Below are positions 33,125-45,700 of a stretch of 64,000 bases of DNA, piece after piece. The DNA is taken from contig CM037474.1 of NCBI GenBank assembly GCA_021014325.1, positions 8,557,130 to 8,621,129 of the forward strand, read 5' to 3'. The number at the start of each line of letters is the position of its first letter. Position 1 is the stretch's first letter. Under the pieces are notes generated by a model, which worked only from the letters and a program-made list of their open reading frames with translations, did no database searches and had not been told where the DNA came from. Source of the DNA: Plazaster borealis. Taxonomy: Eukaryota > Echinodermata > Asteroidea > Forcipulatida > Labidiasteridae. The position numbers and the translations under genes are program-made.

Positions 33125-33330
33125 TTATTAGCTGTTCCGACATAGTCGGAACAGCTATTGTTTTCGTCGAGATTTTTATTAGCTGTTCCGACATAGTCGA
33201 CATAGTCTATGTTCCGACATAGTTGGAACAGCTATTGTTTTCGTCGAGATTTTTATTATTTTTATTATTAGCTGTTCCGACCTACAGTCGGAACAGGTTT
33301 TGTTTTCGTCGAGATTTTTATTGTTTTTAT
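33125..33330. repeat. Three tandem hairpin heads 'AGCTGTTCCGAC'
   Basis: The unit is a 27-base hairpin (AGCTGTTCCGAC-ATA-GTCGGAACAGCT) followed by TTTTCGTCGAGATTTTTATT. It occurs at about 33130, 33178 (with an internal rearrangement) and 33269. The sequence downstream (33540-33620, 'CCATATCTCAAAAAATA') resembles 36150-36480, so these may be the head of one long, interrupted repeat. Confidence 0.75.
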
Positions 33331-34650
33331 TATTATTCTTTCAATCTGCCTAAATCCCCATAGCATTTGAACACGATTTTGTTTATTCCTAATAACATTT
33401 TTAGTGAATATGAAAGACTTAAATCCTATATCATATTGAAGCTTAGGCCATGAAGTTGTTGTAAAATCTAATTAGCTTCAATTAATTAATTAGTTTACTA
33501 AGTTATAATGACATGAATATTTAATTAGCCAATCTTATTACCGCCATATCTCAAAAAATATACCCCCGATAGTCAAACTTTTTTCAGTTTTAGACTTCTG
33601 GGATAATGTAGATGAGTTTGCCGGCCTAAAATGCAGAACAACGTCATCATGACGAAATTTATCGGGCGTTTTCACCCGTGTTCAAACACATGGGGATTGT
33701 GAAAACAAATCCGACTTCTAGAAACATAATTTTTCAATTAAGCTCAAATTTAACGTCCTAGAGTACACAAATATTTCTTAAAACAAGAAAGATTTTATTG
33801 ACGGTCAGTTTAAAAGCATCAAAACTTATTAAAACATAGTCAGTCGAGAAAAAACCCAAATTCTCAGGCAAATTTAACGCCATGGGTACTACTGCCTAGA
33901 ATTTAATTTGTGTTTATATATGAAAAGTGTCAATTTCTAAACTTTTTAAACGATTGAGGGTGCTATACGAGTTTAACGGTGCAGTTTTTTGCTTTTTGCA
34001 ACTCGCGATCAAGTCCTAAACCCTTTATGACCCGTGTTCAATTGCGTTTTTTGTAGAATATACATAGAGTCATCATCCCTGACGCCGACTGACACAAGTC
34101 TACGTTCGCTCACTCGAGAATAACATTATTTTGTCTCTCTCCAGCGCAGCGTCTTGTGACCGCTCAAATCAGATCGTTATTCGGGTTTCAGTGCAGCGTG
34201 GACGTGAAAAATAGACCGCCGTGTTCTGAGACGATGTGCCGGCATGGTAGAATTGTTTGCGCTTGGGTCCCGTTCGCCGGAAAACGATGTTTTAGGTTTC
34301 TTATGCAAAGGCATTACTTCAGAAAACCGCCGTGTAGCAAAAAACTTACTGGCGGTTGCAATAAAGCAATAAAAGGAATTGATTGAGGAAAGGGCTAGGT
34401 GTAGAAAAGAGAAATGAGCTTTTCCATGGCTAAACGGTCAGTGCTGGATTTGGGGGTGTGAAGAGCAAAAATTACAATACATTTATCTCATATATGAATG
34501 TACTATTTTAGCCAAAACAAGAATACCATTTCAGGGTAGAAAAATTGTTACATTTACGATTTTAATACAACAGCATTTAGCTTTACATGCATTTACAGTT
34601 ATTTTTTAGTAAACCCGTAACCGTTTCTGAAACGGTCAGTTACATGTGTA

Positions 34651-34848
34651 AAGCCCAGTTCATACTTCCTGCGAATGCTAATGCGAAGTGAATATTGACG
34701 TCACAAATTCGCAACAAATTATTCGCAAGAGTTGAGCCAAGCTCAACTTTTGCGAATATTCACAGCGAAAACAGAGTTGTGACGTCAAATTCATGTCAAA
34801 TTCGCTTCGCATTCGAATTTGCATTCGCAGGAAGTATGAACCGGGCTT
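34651..34848. mobile_element. 198-bp MITE with 'AAGCCC...GGGCTT' ends
   Basis: Left end AAGCCCAGTTCATACTTCC and right end GGAAGTATGAACCGGGCTT are inverted. The interior pairs through ATTCGCA and TTGACGTCAC. A partial relative lies at about 48625-48753. Confidence 0.85.
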
Positions 34849-34879
34849 CATGCACATTTATTATAGTCCAATTTTCGCG

Positions 34880-35762
34880 ACACTTTTTGAGGTTGATTTT
34901 TTAACAAATTTCGCGACACTTTTTGAGGTTGATTTTTTTAACATTATTTTATCCGAACTGTAATAACGCAGATGTTTAACCGGTTGATCGGATGGTTAAA
35001 CGTGTGACCGTAGGCTTACAAAGCCTGAGCATTTACAGTTGTTTTTCTAATTGTTTAACCGTATCTTAAATGGTTGGTAACACGCGTTTCATTAACAAAC
35101 AAAAAACAAACGATAAAAAACATTGGGTCTTCACTGCAACATTTTGAATTTGCGCAATCACCCGGCCTGCAAAATAAACGATTATGTGCAATCGATTTGT
35201 TGTGCAACGCCCTCTAGCATTCAATGTTTCTTGCAACTAATGCCGCACGCAAAGTAATGAAATAACAAAGACTTAAGCCTGTAAATTGGAAACGATAAGG
35301 GTGTGTGTGGCATGGGATCGTTTGCTGTGCAAATCATGATCGCAATTATTATGGTCAGCATTTCGCAGCACTTTTCAAGTGAATTTTTCAACATTTATCC
35401 GAACCATACAATTGTGAACGTTTAACCGTAAGATCTGTCACTTAAACCGTGTATCTGTCACAGGCTGCCTGCGCATTCACGGTTATTTCTTTTAAACGTG
35501 TAGCTGTTTCTGAAACAGTTGGCGACCCAGGTAACAGCAGTTTCATAAACAACATTTCAAGTAAAAAAAACCTGTTTACACAACCGGCATGTGATCAAAA
35601 ACATTGAATCTCTTCATTCTTCATTGCAGCATTTTGACTTTGCGCAATCACCCATCGCAAAAGCGAGCATGCGCAATCGATTCGTGTGGAACGCCCCCTA
35701 GCGTTCAATGTTTCTTACAAATATTGCTGCATGCAAAGTTGTATTGAAATAACAAAGACTAC
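34880..35762. repeat. Degenerate direct duplication, period about 460 bp
   Basis: Blocks at about 34900-35285 and 35350-35762 match in order: TTATCCGAAC, TTTAACCG, CTGTTTCTGAAACGG-type words, TTGCGCAATCACCC, GCAATCGATT, AACGCCC, and CAATGTTTCTT ending in AAATAACAAAGACT. Similarity is perhaps 70-75% by eye, so the duplication is old. No ORF is preserved. Confidence 0.65.
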
Positions 35763-36060
35763 GAGAGTTACCTAAAAGAAAGAAATTTTATTTTAAAACA
35801 CGAATGCTTTCACTAAGAGTTATTCCAGACCATTAAAACTAATCAAGGTACAATGTATTTCCAAGATAATAAACGATGAAGTGACAAATCGGACCCGGGC
35901 CCCATGGCTAGCTGGCAAATTGTGCCGTGATTGCGCAAGCGTCAAAGACTGCCATGATATTGGAATCCTAACCGAGAGAGGACGTTCTAATAGGGTTTTC
36001 GTTAAAAGGCATTGGATTGGAATAAGTTATATACAATCGTGTTCCTTATCAAATTTATTA

Positions 36061-36515
36061 GTATGAAAAACACATTTTTGTTACTGTGACGTCATCAGGT
36101 GTCAAATTACGGTAATTCAAAGCTTTAATTAGTTAATCTTTGCAGCACCATATCTGAAGAAGTACACAGCCTATTTTCAAAAATTGTTTGAGTTATAGAC
36201 TTCTTGGGCATTGGAGATTAGCCTTGGGTTAACGTGACCCCATGTTGACCTTAAGTTCCGGGTCAACCGGAAGTGGGACCATATCTCATGAAATACACAG
36301 CCGATTTTCAATTTCTTTTCAGTTATAGATCCTTTGAGCATTAAAGATTGAACTTGAGTTACCGTGACCCAAGGTTGACCTTTACTTCCGGGTCAACTGG
36401 AAGTGGGACCATATCTCAAGAACTATGCAGCCAAGTTTCAAATTCTTTTCAGTTTTAAACCTTTTGAGCATGTCAAAAAACACGGAACAGTTTTGTGTTT
36501 GTTCACAAACACCTA
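36061..36515. repeat. Right-end part of a 'CCATATCTC/GTGACC' repeat
   Basis: Two to three internal blocks of about 125 bases (CATATCTCA..., then GAGCATT, then GTTGACCTTTACTTCCGGGTCAAC, then GGAAGTGGGACC). It ends at AACACCTAATGTCTAGTTT, nearly the same words as follow the repeat at 46577-48272. DNAJC2 exon 2 begins 28 bases further on. Confidence 0.6.
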
Positions 36516-36542
36516 ATGTCTAGTTTCTATTTGTTTTTATAG

Positions 36543-36736
36543 CTCCCATCATAGTGAGACTAGAGCCAGTTGGTCGTTGGTTTGAGGCTCATATTCACAG
36601 ACGTCACCATCATCACAACTTATCTTACACCTCTGGTTCACTTGGCTCTGATTCATCCTCTGATAGCTCTGATGATGACCTGGAATATGATGAAGATGAC
36701 TCCATGTTGTTAACCCTAGACCCAAAAGATTGGAAG
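36543..36736 (+). CDS. DNAJC2: DNAJC2 exon 2
   Basis: Starts after TTTTTATAG with two bases finishing a codon from exon 1; ends GATTGGAAG before GTAATT in phase 0. Carries [11 protein letters not shown], a His-rich run (RRHHHH), a Ser/Asp/Glu-rich acidic stretch and LDPKDWK, in the order seen in the family. The numbering as exon 2 assumes one missing upstream exon. Confidence 0.93.
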
Positions 36737-39700
36737 GTAATTTTTGGCAAAACATACTGTCAGGTATCAGTTTAAAGAATCCCAGTCAACATAACCGTTG
36801 TAATTTATTACAAAGCATTCTAATGTTAGTTCATACACACTGATTACATATATTGGTGTTTTAAAAGGAAATCGGCGGCTGTAAGTATATAATATTAAAC
36901 GGAAAAGAAATTAATCGGGAACGCCCCTAAAAAATTCCCCTTCAGCCTCAAGGTCTTGAGCCAGTGAGTGACATCATGTCCAGAACGTTTGGTGTATGCC
37001 ACTTCCACTCGCATGTACATGCACTCTGTCTCGTAATAACGTTCTTGTGCATGGTGTATGCACAGTGGTTTAAAACACTATGTGAACCAGACATCGACAA
37101 ATTTCACTACAATAATCGGTAAAAATACCTTTAAAATATGTCGGGCATGTCTGGCACGGGCACGGGCCCTCTTTGTCCGGCGGAATTATTTTCGGGCGAA
37201 TAAGTCCAATACTTCTGCTTCAGATCCTTTTTGACAAAGGGGTCCTCTTAATACCATTTCATCTCTTGAGAGAAAATTTTTCATAAAAATGTCAAGGTTC
37301 GTCTTGGACGTTTCCTTTGGCTTTTATTTGAAATAGTTATATGTATAACCGTTGAGTTTCTGTGTTCTTATCCCCCACAAACTGTCCTCTCTTCTGTGAA
37401 CCTGTTCCTTTAGGTCGTAATTTATTGCTAATAATTCCCCACACAGTTATTTAGCTCAACTTGTTGGAGCCGAGTATGTAGGCCTACAATATATCCCCAA
37501 TTACGATAATTTATTGCAAATCTCTCGATTGAAGGCGGGATCTTGACTGTTCCGAACATTTCTCCAGCAGCCAATGCCAATGGAGCAGAACAAAACGTCA
37601 AAGCACAAACATAAACAAAAACCCTTGAATGAAAGTATCAAGACTTTGAAAAACATATATTTTTAGGCGCGCTGACGTTATTGAAGGTATTGGTGTTTTT
37701 TCCCATTGTTTCTATCTTGTATTAAACAATGTTTCTGTCTTGTAAATATCGGTGATCACACATGTTTATAACCTCTCTGACGGTATACGACAATTCATAG
37801 TTAATCACATGACATTTTGAATAAAAATTAATGTCTACCCCCATACAGTTTGTTTACGAACAAGTTATTTTCTTCTTCAATTTTATGAGAACATTTCAGC
37901 CCCTAGCTGTGTAACGTGAACATCTAAAACTTAAAGATAAATACCTTTGTGAAATGTCACTTTATTTTTATAAACCAATTCTGTAAAAGAAACTGCTTGA
38001 TGTAGACATGTAGTACATTTACGTTATACGGACGTTAACTACAAGGGAATTTCCCTATTCATGGAGTGTCAACAGAGGGCGCTCTTTTTCGCGCTCTCAG
38101 CTGATGTTTTCTGATGACAATGCCGGCGAAAATGATCAAATTTTCAGAAAGGTGATCTTGCGGGATTTTTGCGCTATTTTGTTTTCGTTGCCAAGTAGTC
38201 ACTCTATCATGTTATGGAGAAAAATTCACAAGATATCTTGGCCATTGGTATCTGATTTACAAAATGTGGAACGTTTTGATTTTGTTTATTAGGTGTTCGA
38301 GCAATATGAGCACGAACACCTCTTTGTTTTTGTTCTGGTTTTTTTCTTTTCTTCTCCATCTTCTTCTTCTTCTTCTTCTTCCCTGGAACTCTTCTCTACA
38401 GCATAACTCAAGATTGAAACTGAATTAAACATTGAAACTCATCAGACAATTGAACCTCAATATGAGGACGGCACAAAGTTAATGACGTCATGATGACGTC
38501 ATCAGGTGTCGAATTATAAGGTTTTTAAAGTTGAAAAATGACCACTTGGTATTTGCTGTATCTCATTGAATATAAAAGCAATGATGTTCATATTTGGGCA
38601 TGTGATAGATCAAGACTGGGGCAACATTTGAAAAAATAACGTCAAAATCGTATGGCCTTTCCTTCCCGGTCATGCCCCTAGGTCAAAGTTTGCCTTTGTT
38701 TTTTTTTCTTGAAAAACATCACTTTCGGGCTTATCTATGGCATAACTCAAGATTGAAATTGAATTTTACATTGAAACTCATCAGACATTTGAACCTAAAT
38801 ATCAAGACGAAACAAACTTGATGATGTCATGATGACGTCATCAGGTATTGAATTACATTAAATCAAAGTTTAATTTTTGAAAAAACCCATAACTCATGAA
38901 CGACATGTTGGATTTTTACAATCTATACATCATCGGAAAGTTCGTTAAAGGTCCAACAGACGCTACACAGAAAGTGACCCCATTTGACCTTGACTTCCGG
39001 TTCAACCCGGAAATTTAAAATTTCATAAAATTCGTATCTCAAAACTATTTATCATTTTAGCATAATTTTTGCATCAGGTTGTAGAACATTGAGCCTGCTC
39101 AAACTTTTGCACAGAAATAACAACATTTTGACATTTACATCTTGTCTTATAACCTTCGGCATTAAAGCGCACGTTTGTGTTGACCCACTTTGATAACGCG
39201 AGATAGTGTAATAGCACGTGTACAGATACATGTACATTGAACGTGTAGTTCAGTTTACATCAACTACATGTAGGAATACATTTAGCATCGCTGTTACCTT
39301 GTATATTGCACACCCCGGCATAAAGATAATCCATGTAATACTTGAAAAATTTGTAACTCCTGAACCACACATTGGATTTTTACAATCTATACATCATCTG
39401 AAAGGTCTTTATAAAACCCAACATACGCTACACTTTTTGTGACCCCGTTTGACCCTGACTTTCGGTTCAAAGCGGAAGTTGAAATTTAACGTTTCAAAAT
39501 TCATAATTCCTGAACCACACAATGGATTTTTACAATCTATACATCATTGGACAAGTATGTAACAAGTTAACAAACAAAATACAGATTGTGACCCCAATTG
39601 ACCTTTACTTCCTGTTCAAACCGGAAGATGAAATTTAATATTTGAAAAATCAGAACTCCTGAACCACACATTGGATTTTTATCATCTATACATCATCAGA

Positions 39701-42700
39701 AAGGGAGTTAGGGTTAACTGACCTTTCGCCATAGGTTTCAAAATAAATTGTACATCAAATGAAAGCGTAATAAAGTGGCTTCAAGGGAAATAGATTATTA
39801 GAAATACAAAGTCAAGGCTTTAGACACAGCAACTACATGTTTTTTTATATCATGTCATCAAATTAAGATTTGACTTGTTGATTAAAGAGGCTTGGTTATG
39901 AAATGTCAATTTCGATGTGAGTGAGACCTAAAAATATTTTATTTTTTATTTTAACCATTTCTTTAGACATGTCTGATAAAAGCATTAACAAAAACTGAGG
40001 ACAAAAAATTGAAAGAAATGTCTGGGTCTTAAACCACTGTGGTATGGTGCAACCAATGTGTCATTATGGCAAGTTCTGATTATTCAGAGAATGGAGAATT
40101 CAGTGAAGATGAATTTTCGTTGAATAGTAATAATAATAATAATAATAGTATGGATTTATAATGCACACTTCTCCAGAAAACCGATCAAGGCGCCTACACG
40201 GAAAGAAAAATTTATACAAAATGGATATTAAACAAGATAAGTCTATGTAAACAAGTGTGACTTCAGTTCCCTCTTGAAGTTGTCGAGTGATGTTATTTTG
40301 CGAAGTGTGACAGGGAGCTTATTCCACAGGGCAGAAGCAGCATTGGCAAAAGCACGGTCTCCATATCGGATTGTTCTTGATCTTGGTTCTACCAACAAGT
40401 GAGATCCTGCAGACCTCAGAGCACGATTGCTTTGCTTGGTGGAGATGAGTTCACGAAGATACTGCGGGGCGTGTCCGTGCAGAATCTTGAACACAAGGAG
40501 GCAGATTTTGAAGGTGATCCTCTTTGCAATGGGGAGCCAATGTAGGCGTCTTAGGACAGGCAAAATGTGGTCGTATTTTTTGACTCGGACAACAACTTGA
40601 GCGGCATTATTGTGTACACATTGCAGACGAGAAATAGATGCAGCTCGAAGCCCAACCAAGAGCGAGTTGCAACAATCCAAGCGTGAAGAGACCAGAGCAT
40701 GGATTACTTTCTCGGCTGTATCACGAGACAAGTATTTGCAAATTTTTGTTATGTTTCGCAGTTAGAAGTTAGCGCTTCTGCTGCTTCTGCACACACTTGA
40801 GATGTGTGCTTCCATGTTGGAACAGTTTGTCAAACACAACTTCATGATTGCGAACACAATTGGAAGCTGACAAATCATGGTTCTGATTGTGAATTGGGGA
40901 GAAATAAAATGTGCATGGTGGTGTCGTGATCCCACTACTAGAACCTGTGTTTTCTCCGCATTGAGTCGCAGGAAATTAAGACTCATCCACGATTGGATGT
41001 GGCTGATACAGTCGTGCATCTGCTTAAAGGATGCATCTGCAGTAACATTCGGTGTGAAGGACATACAGCTGGGTATCGTCTGCATAGAGATCTGCTTGTG
41101 CAATCTGATTTGATCAGAATACCAAGGGATGTGTTGGCGGAGAGCAATGTTTTTACACTGTTCTGGTGCATGAATGTTCAAAATCTGTTGAACCTTAGTG
41201 TTGTATGCATTGACTTGCTGTGACACATCATCAACGGTATCTAATGTGGAGAGTGAGTCGTGTATTTCTTCTGAGAAAGTTTCCAGATTGATATCCCACA
41301 GTTTTCTGTACTTCAACTTCTTGATAGGAACAAGACGTTTGTCGAGACAACAGGTGAATGAGATTGCTGCGTGATCTGACAGAAATGTATCCACTTGAAT
41401 TTCATTGACAAGTTGTAATCCCGCCCTTGTGATGACGAGATCAAGCGTATGTCCTGACATGTGAGTTTTTCCACGTACATGGACATGCTGAACCAGATCA
41501 GCAGTCTCTAGAAGATCGGCAAATTTGGTTGACTCGGGATTTAGACTGTCGACGTGAATGTTGAAGTCGCCAACAAGAAGTTGGCATTTGATTGTGCTAG
41601 CACATCCAAGATTATTGGAAAGTCATCCAAAAACATACCTTGCGTCAGTCCCTTTTTACTTGATAGAGGAGGTCGATAAATTACAATAATACTCAGGTTC
41701 TGTTCATTGAACTTCAAATCCAGTTCAGCACATTCAAAACTACAAAATTTCCGTACAGAACAGAATGGCATACGTAGCCGGGTGGTTTTTGTGCGGTGAG
41801 TGTCACGTGATCGCTTTCTGGCACCCATGTGAAGGAAGTAGTGGTGGAAGTTCAGGTACAAACTCAACAGAAGGCATTCAGCCCTACATGTATGAACCTG
41901 AAGTAGAAATTACCGAAGACGCCGGTCTTCATGATGAAATACATGTACAAGGTGTTCACAACGACTTAGAAAACATCGAACAGGCTTGGAAACAACAATT
42001 GGTAATAAGAGTAATTATTTGAAGCCAGAGGGATATAATTTTTATCCGTAAATTAACTCAAACAAATCACAACAAACTGTGGGACTTTTCCTGAAAGTTG
42101 AGACATGGAACAATTGCCATGGAAGTTTATTCACAGAATAAAGCGTCGGTTTTCCTTCCACCGCGCAAAGTTCAATAATAGTTTTTACAAGTTACTCTTT
42201 TTTTTGCGTTAGTCACACCTACTTTGATGATTTTGATTTTGCTTAGACGACTTACATGTAATCATGACAACAGTTTATAATGAATAACTAAGTAAAATGT
42301 ACGCGAAATGCCGTTACGAAATAGATGAGTTATGGGTACCAGTCGCTGCACACTATTAATACAAAAAGATCGATTTACTAGCGCATTGAAACGGTGGTTT
42401 GTGTTTGTCGTAAGTATTTTTCGACATTTTTTGTCCGGGCGCACGATGATTTTGTCCGTGCGCTACATTTTTTGTCCGGGCGAATTTTGTATTTTGATGA
42501 TTTTGTCCGAGCTCAGCGCCCATCCCTTTTTAGTCCGCTGGATGAGGCAAACAAATATGGCATTATTGTCACAATAAATATGGAGTACAGTGGTAAGATC
42601 TTATTAGCAAGATTATTTTCAAGTTCATAAAATGGTTTGACAAGCCTTTTTATTTGCTAGATTTTTATGTGCCCTTGAGAGTTCACAGCAAACACATACC

Positions 42701-45700
42701 CAAAACCACATGGCGACAAATTTATATTGTGACTGCATGGTACACACGCAAACACACCATAGGATAGTCCACACACATCACACAACACATCGTGGGTGCA
42801 GTACATGCAGTACACAGCCAGCATGCTGTGATTGGCTGTTGGTAAATAACCATATTCATAGGAAATAAAAGCTTAGCTAGACTTCTCACACGTTCGTTCA
42901 TGAGCCATTAAAAAATAGCTGCACAGTTTGTGCAGGCCTGAGGAAAGTGTGTTGCCTTTTTTTGTAGAACCAGTTTGCTAAGTTCAAATGAGTAAGGAAC
43001 CAGACCAACGTGTTGAGCACACAATTTTTATGTTGATTGTTGTTGCAGGAGCACTGTACACATTTACGCTTTGCACAAGGCAAGTACAGATGTAAATGAC
43101 AATCTACGATCATTTTGTGTTCTTTCCAGGTAATTTTTTAAATTTTGGTAAAGAATTGAAGTCGAAGAACTTTGCTGTTTTATATTTAGTCAAAAGTGCA
43201 GAAGCTTACTTTACATTTTGATGTTTAAGCCGCCTGGAATTTAAGCCACAGAGCATGTTGAAAATCAATTCATCAGCTGCAGCCTATGGTCTGTATATAT
43301 TATCGCCCTCAGAAAAAATGGATTCATCCAGGCAGTCTCATTGGCCGGCTGCCTACAGCTACAACAACCGTGTTCAAATGTCTTGTGCACATGCTGGGTA
43401 GTATGTACTATGCAATGCGTTTGCACAGTGGTATCAGTTTTGTACATACAATGTATGTACATGGAGATTCTTACTGACCGCGTCGCGAGAGCCAAATGAG
43501 ATTATTTCAAACATCGGGTTTACATTGTAGATAATGATCACCAGATTTCTCTCACAGTTTGCATCCATTTTATTTCTTGTTCATTGGGTGCCATACGTTG
43601 CACTTTCCGAGTGCATTTCTGTGGTTGTTGGCTCTTAAGTGATAACCTGATGTCATGAGTTAATCAAATGCAATCGAATGTCACGATATCTTTCCGACGA
43701 TATCAGGCCTTTGAAACTCGGATTTAAAGTGTAAATCCACTTTTACATTTGAATGTGGACAATGTTCATTGCCGCATTTAAAAAAAGAAAAAGACAGTCA
43801 CAAAATGTTTGTCGGTTTTTTATTTTGTGTAGCGCGAACTTGCGAATGCATAAATGGAACTGTAGTCTTCGTTATCTCACTACTTTGCATACTTCAATAC
43901 AGGCAAGAATCATTGCAATGCAAAACCTAATAGTGTCCAATACTCCATAACATGAGAACATGCTAATAAATGGTTTGATAACTAAGACTACGTATCTACG
44001 CATGCTCAGTAGCAGAGAAGTTCCTGCAACATCGTAGTTGGTGTGCCCACTAAAGCAGTGCATAGCAGGGTCATCGCTGGTTTGCATGCTGAAGTGTTAG
44101 ACAGCATGGTCGGCAACGCGCAGTTCCTTAAAACTTGAGATGTATACTAAAAGCTAACTATGTGTAGGTTATATTTTAATAAAATTATAACATGTAGGAT
44201 ACCCTGGACAAACAATAAGGATTATTTTTAAAAAATTAATATTTGTTCCTTTCTTAGTCCATTTTTTTCTTTCTTTTCTTGGAGGGGGGGGGGGGGTTAT
44301 TTCGCTTATTATTTTTAAAGCAAATGTATAAAATATGTCAAATTTTATTCCGAGTTATTGCTCAGACAACATTTCTTTTGTTTTAGTCATAATGACCTTG
44401 ATCTTTGACCTAGGGGGTCCAAAAACAAAAGGCTTCTGGGGATCCTAAGACTACATGTAGTCTTGATTGGCGATGCTAGTTTTTGTATTAGTCACCGGTA
44501 GAGGGCGCAACAATAAATGGCTCGGAGGGACTGGGCAAGTCTACGAATCTGGATCAAAACTAGCATCTTGTCGAATTTTGGCAGAGAGCTGCCTGGCAAA
44601 TACCAGGCAGATCAAAACAAGGTCAATTTGCTGGTACCGAGTCTGTCCAGACGCGCCGAGGAACAGGTGTCCGTCCTGGTCAGACCGTAAAAACACCTGG
44701 TATTTTGAGCTTTCCTGTCCGGTTGGACCATGGAGAAAGGTTGAACAGATATCAACAACCCAGACTGGATCCCCTGTGACACCAATGTTAGAATTTGCAA
44801 GAAGTAAACTCAAATAAAAATCTATGGACATGTATGTTTCACTAATAATAGAATCTTTGTCGCCATTGCATTATTATGAATTGCTCTATGGCTTACAGTG
44901 CACAAAGAGTTTCTTGAACGATAATCGCATTTTTACATGTCCGTTGGTGATTATTGTTCAAGAAAAGGGGACAAGGGGACACATTGAATATTCAAATCAT
45001 GGTCAGAAAAAATGTCGGGTCCAAGTACCAAAAGCATCAAGACGTTCGTTTTTATCCAGATGATTGTTTGATACAGATATCTCTTCTCCAGTAATTTGTG
45101 TTATGATATCAATGCCTATGTTAAACAAAACGAATGTCGCCAATCAAGACTATCCCAAGACCAATCCACACACCAAATTTGAAGTTTATATGCCAAGGCC
45201 TTCTAGTACCATGTAGTAAAAGTACAGTGAAAAAACCCAAATATGTTTCCACTGTTTTCAAACATGGGGTTTTGGACTCGAAACGAATTAGAAACAAATT
45301 ATTTTTACTAATTTTTCAAAAACGTAGCACAGAAGCAAACATATTTCAAGGGAAGTTTTCCATTAACACCATATGTGTCGTTCACACCCTTTAAAATGGA
45401 AGAAGCGTACAAATTAACAATTTTAGTGTCTCATTTATTTTGCCAGAATCAAGATCACTATGCTGTTCTTGGGTTGTCTAAATTGAGAAACAAAGCAACC
45501 TCTGATGAGATCAAGAGAGCTTGTAAGTATGAATCAATGCCTTCCATTTACATCTATACCATGAAAGCCATAACTCAAATTGAATGGCGCCATCTTGGAT
45601 TGTTGGTTTGGTGACTCTGCTACTGTCCTCAGTGTGATCAAGGGGTTCGGCGGGGTCCCAGATTAACTGACATAGTGCGAGATATCTGGTTGAATGTTTC

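Noticed and set aside
36554..36775. Start codon for DNAJC2 at 36554
   Set aside because: The codon is GTG within an exon preceded by a good acceptor, and homologues have about 27 residues further upstream.
39052..39237. 61-residue minus ORF shared with 47320-47502
   Set aside because: Conserved only because the two loci are copies of one non-coding repeat; it is shifted and interrupted elsewhere in the family.
45375..45614. Plus-strand ORF through the J-domain exon
   Set aside because: Only 45447-45522 is coding; the rest reads into introns past good splice sites.
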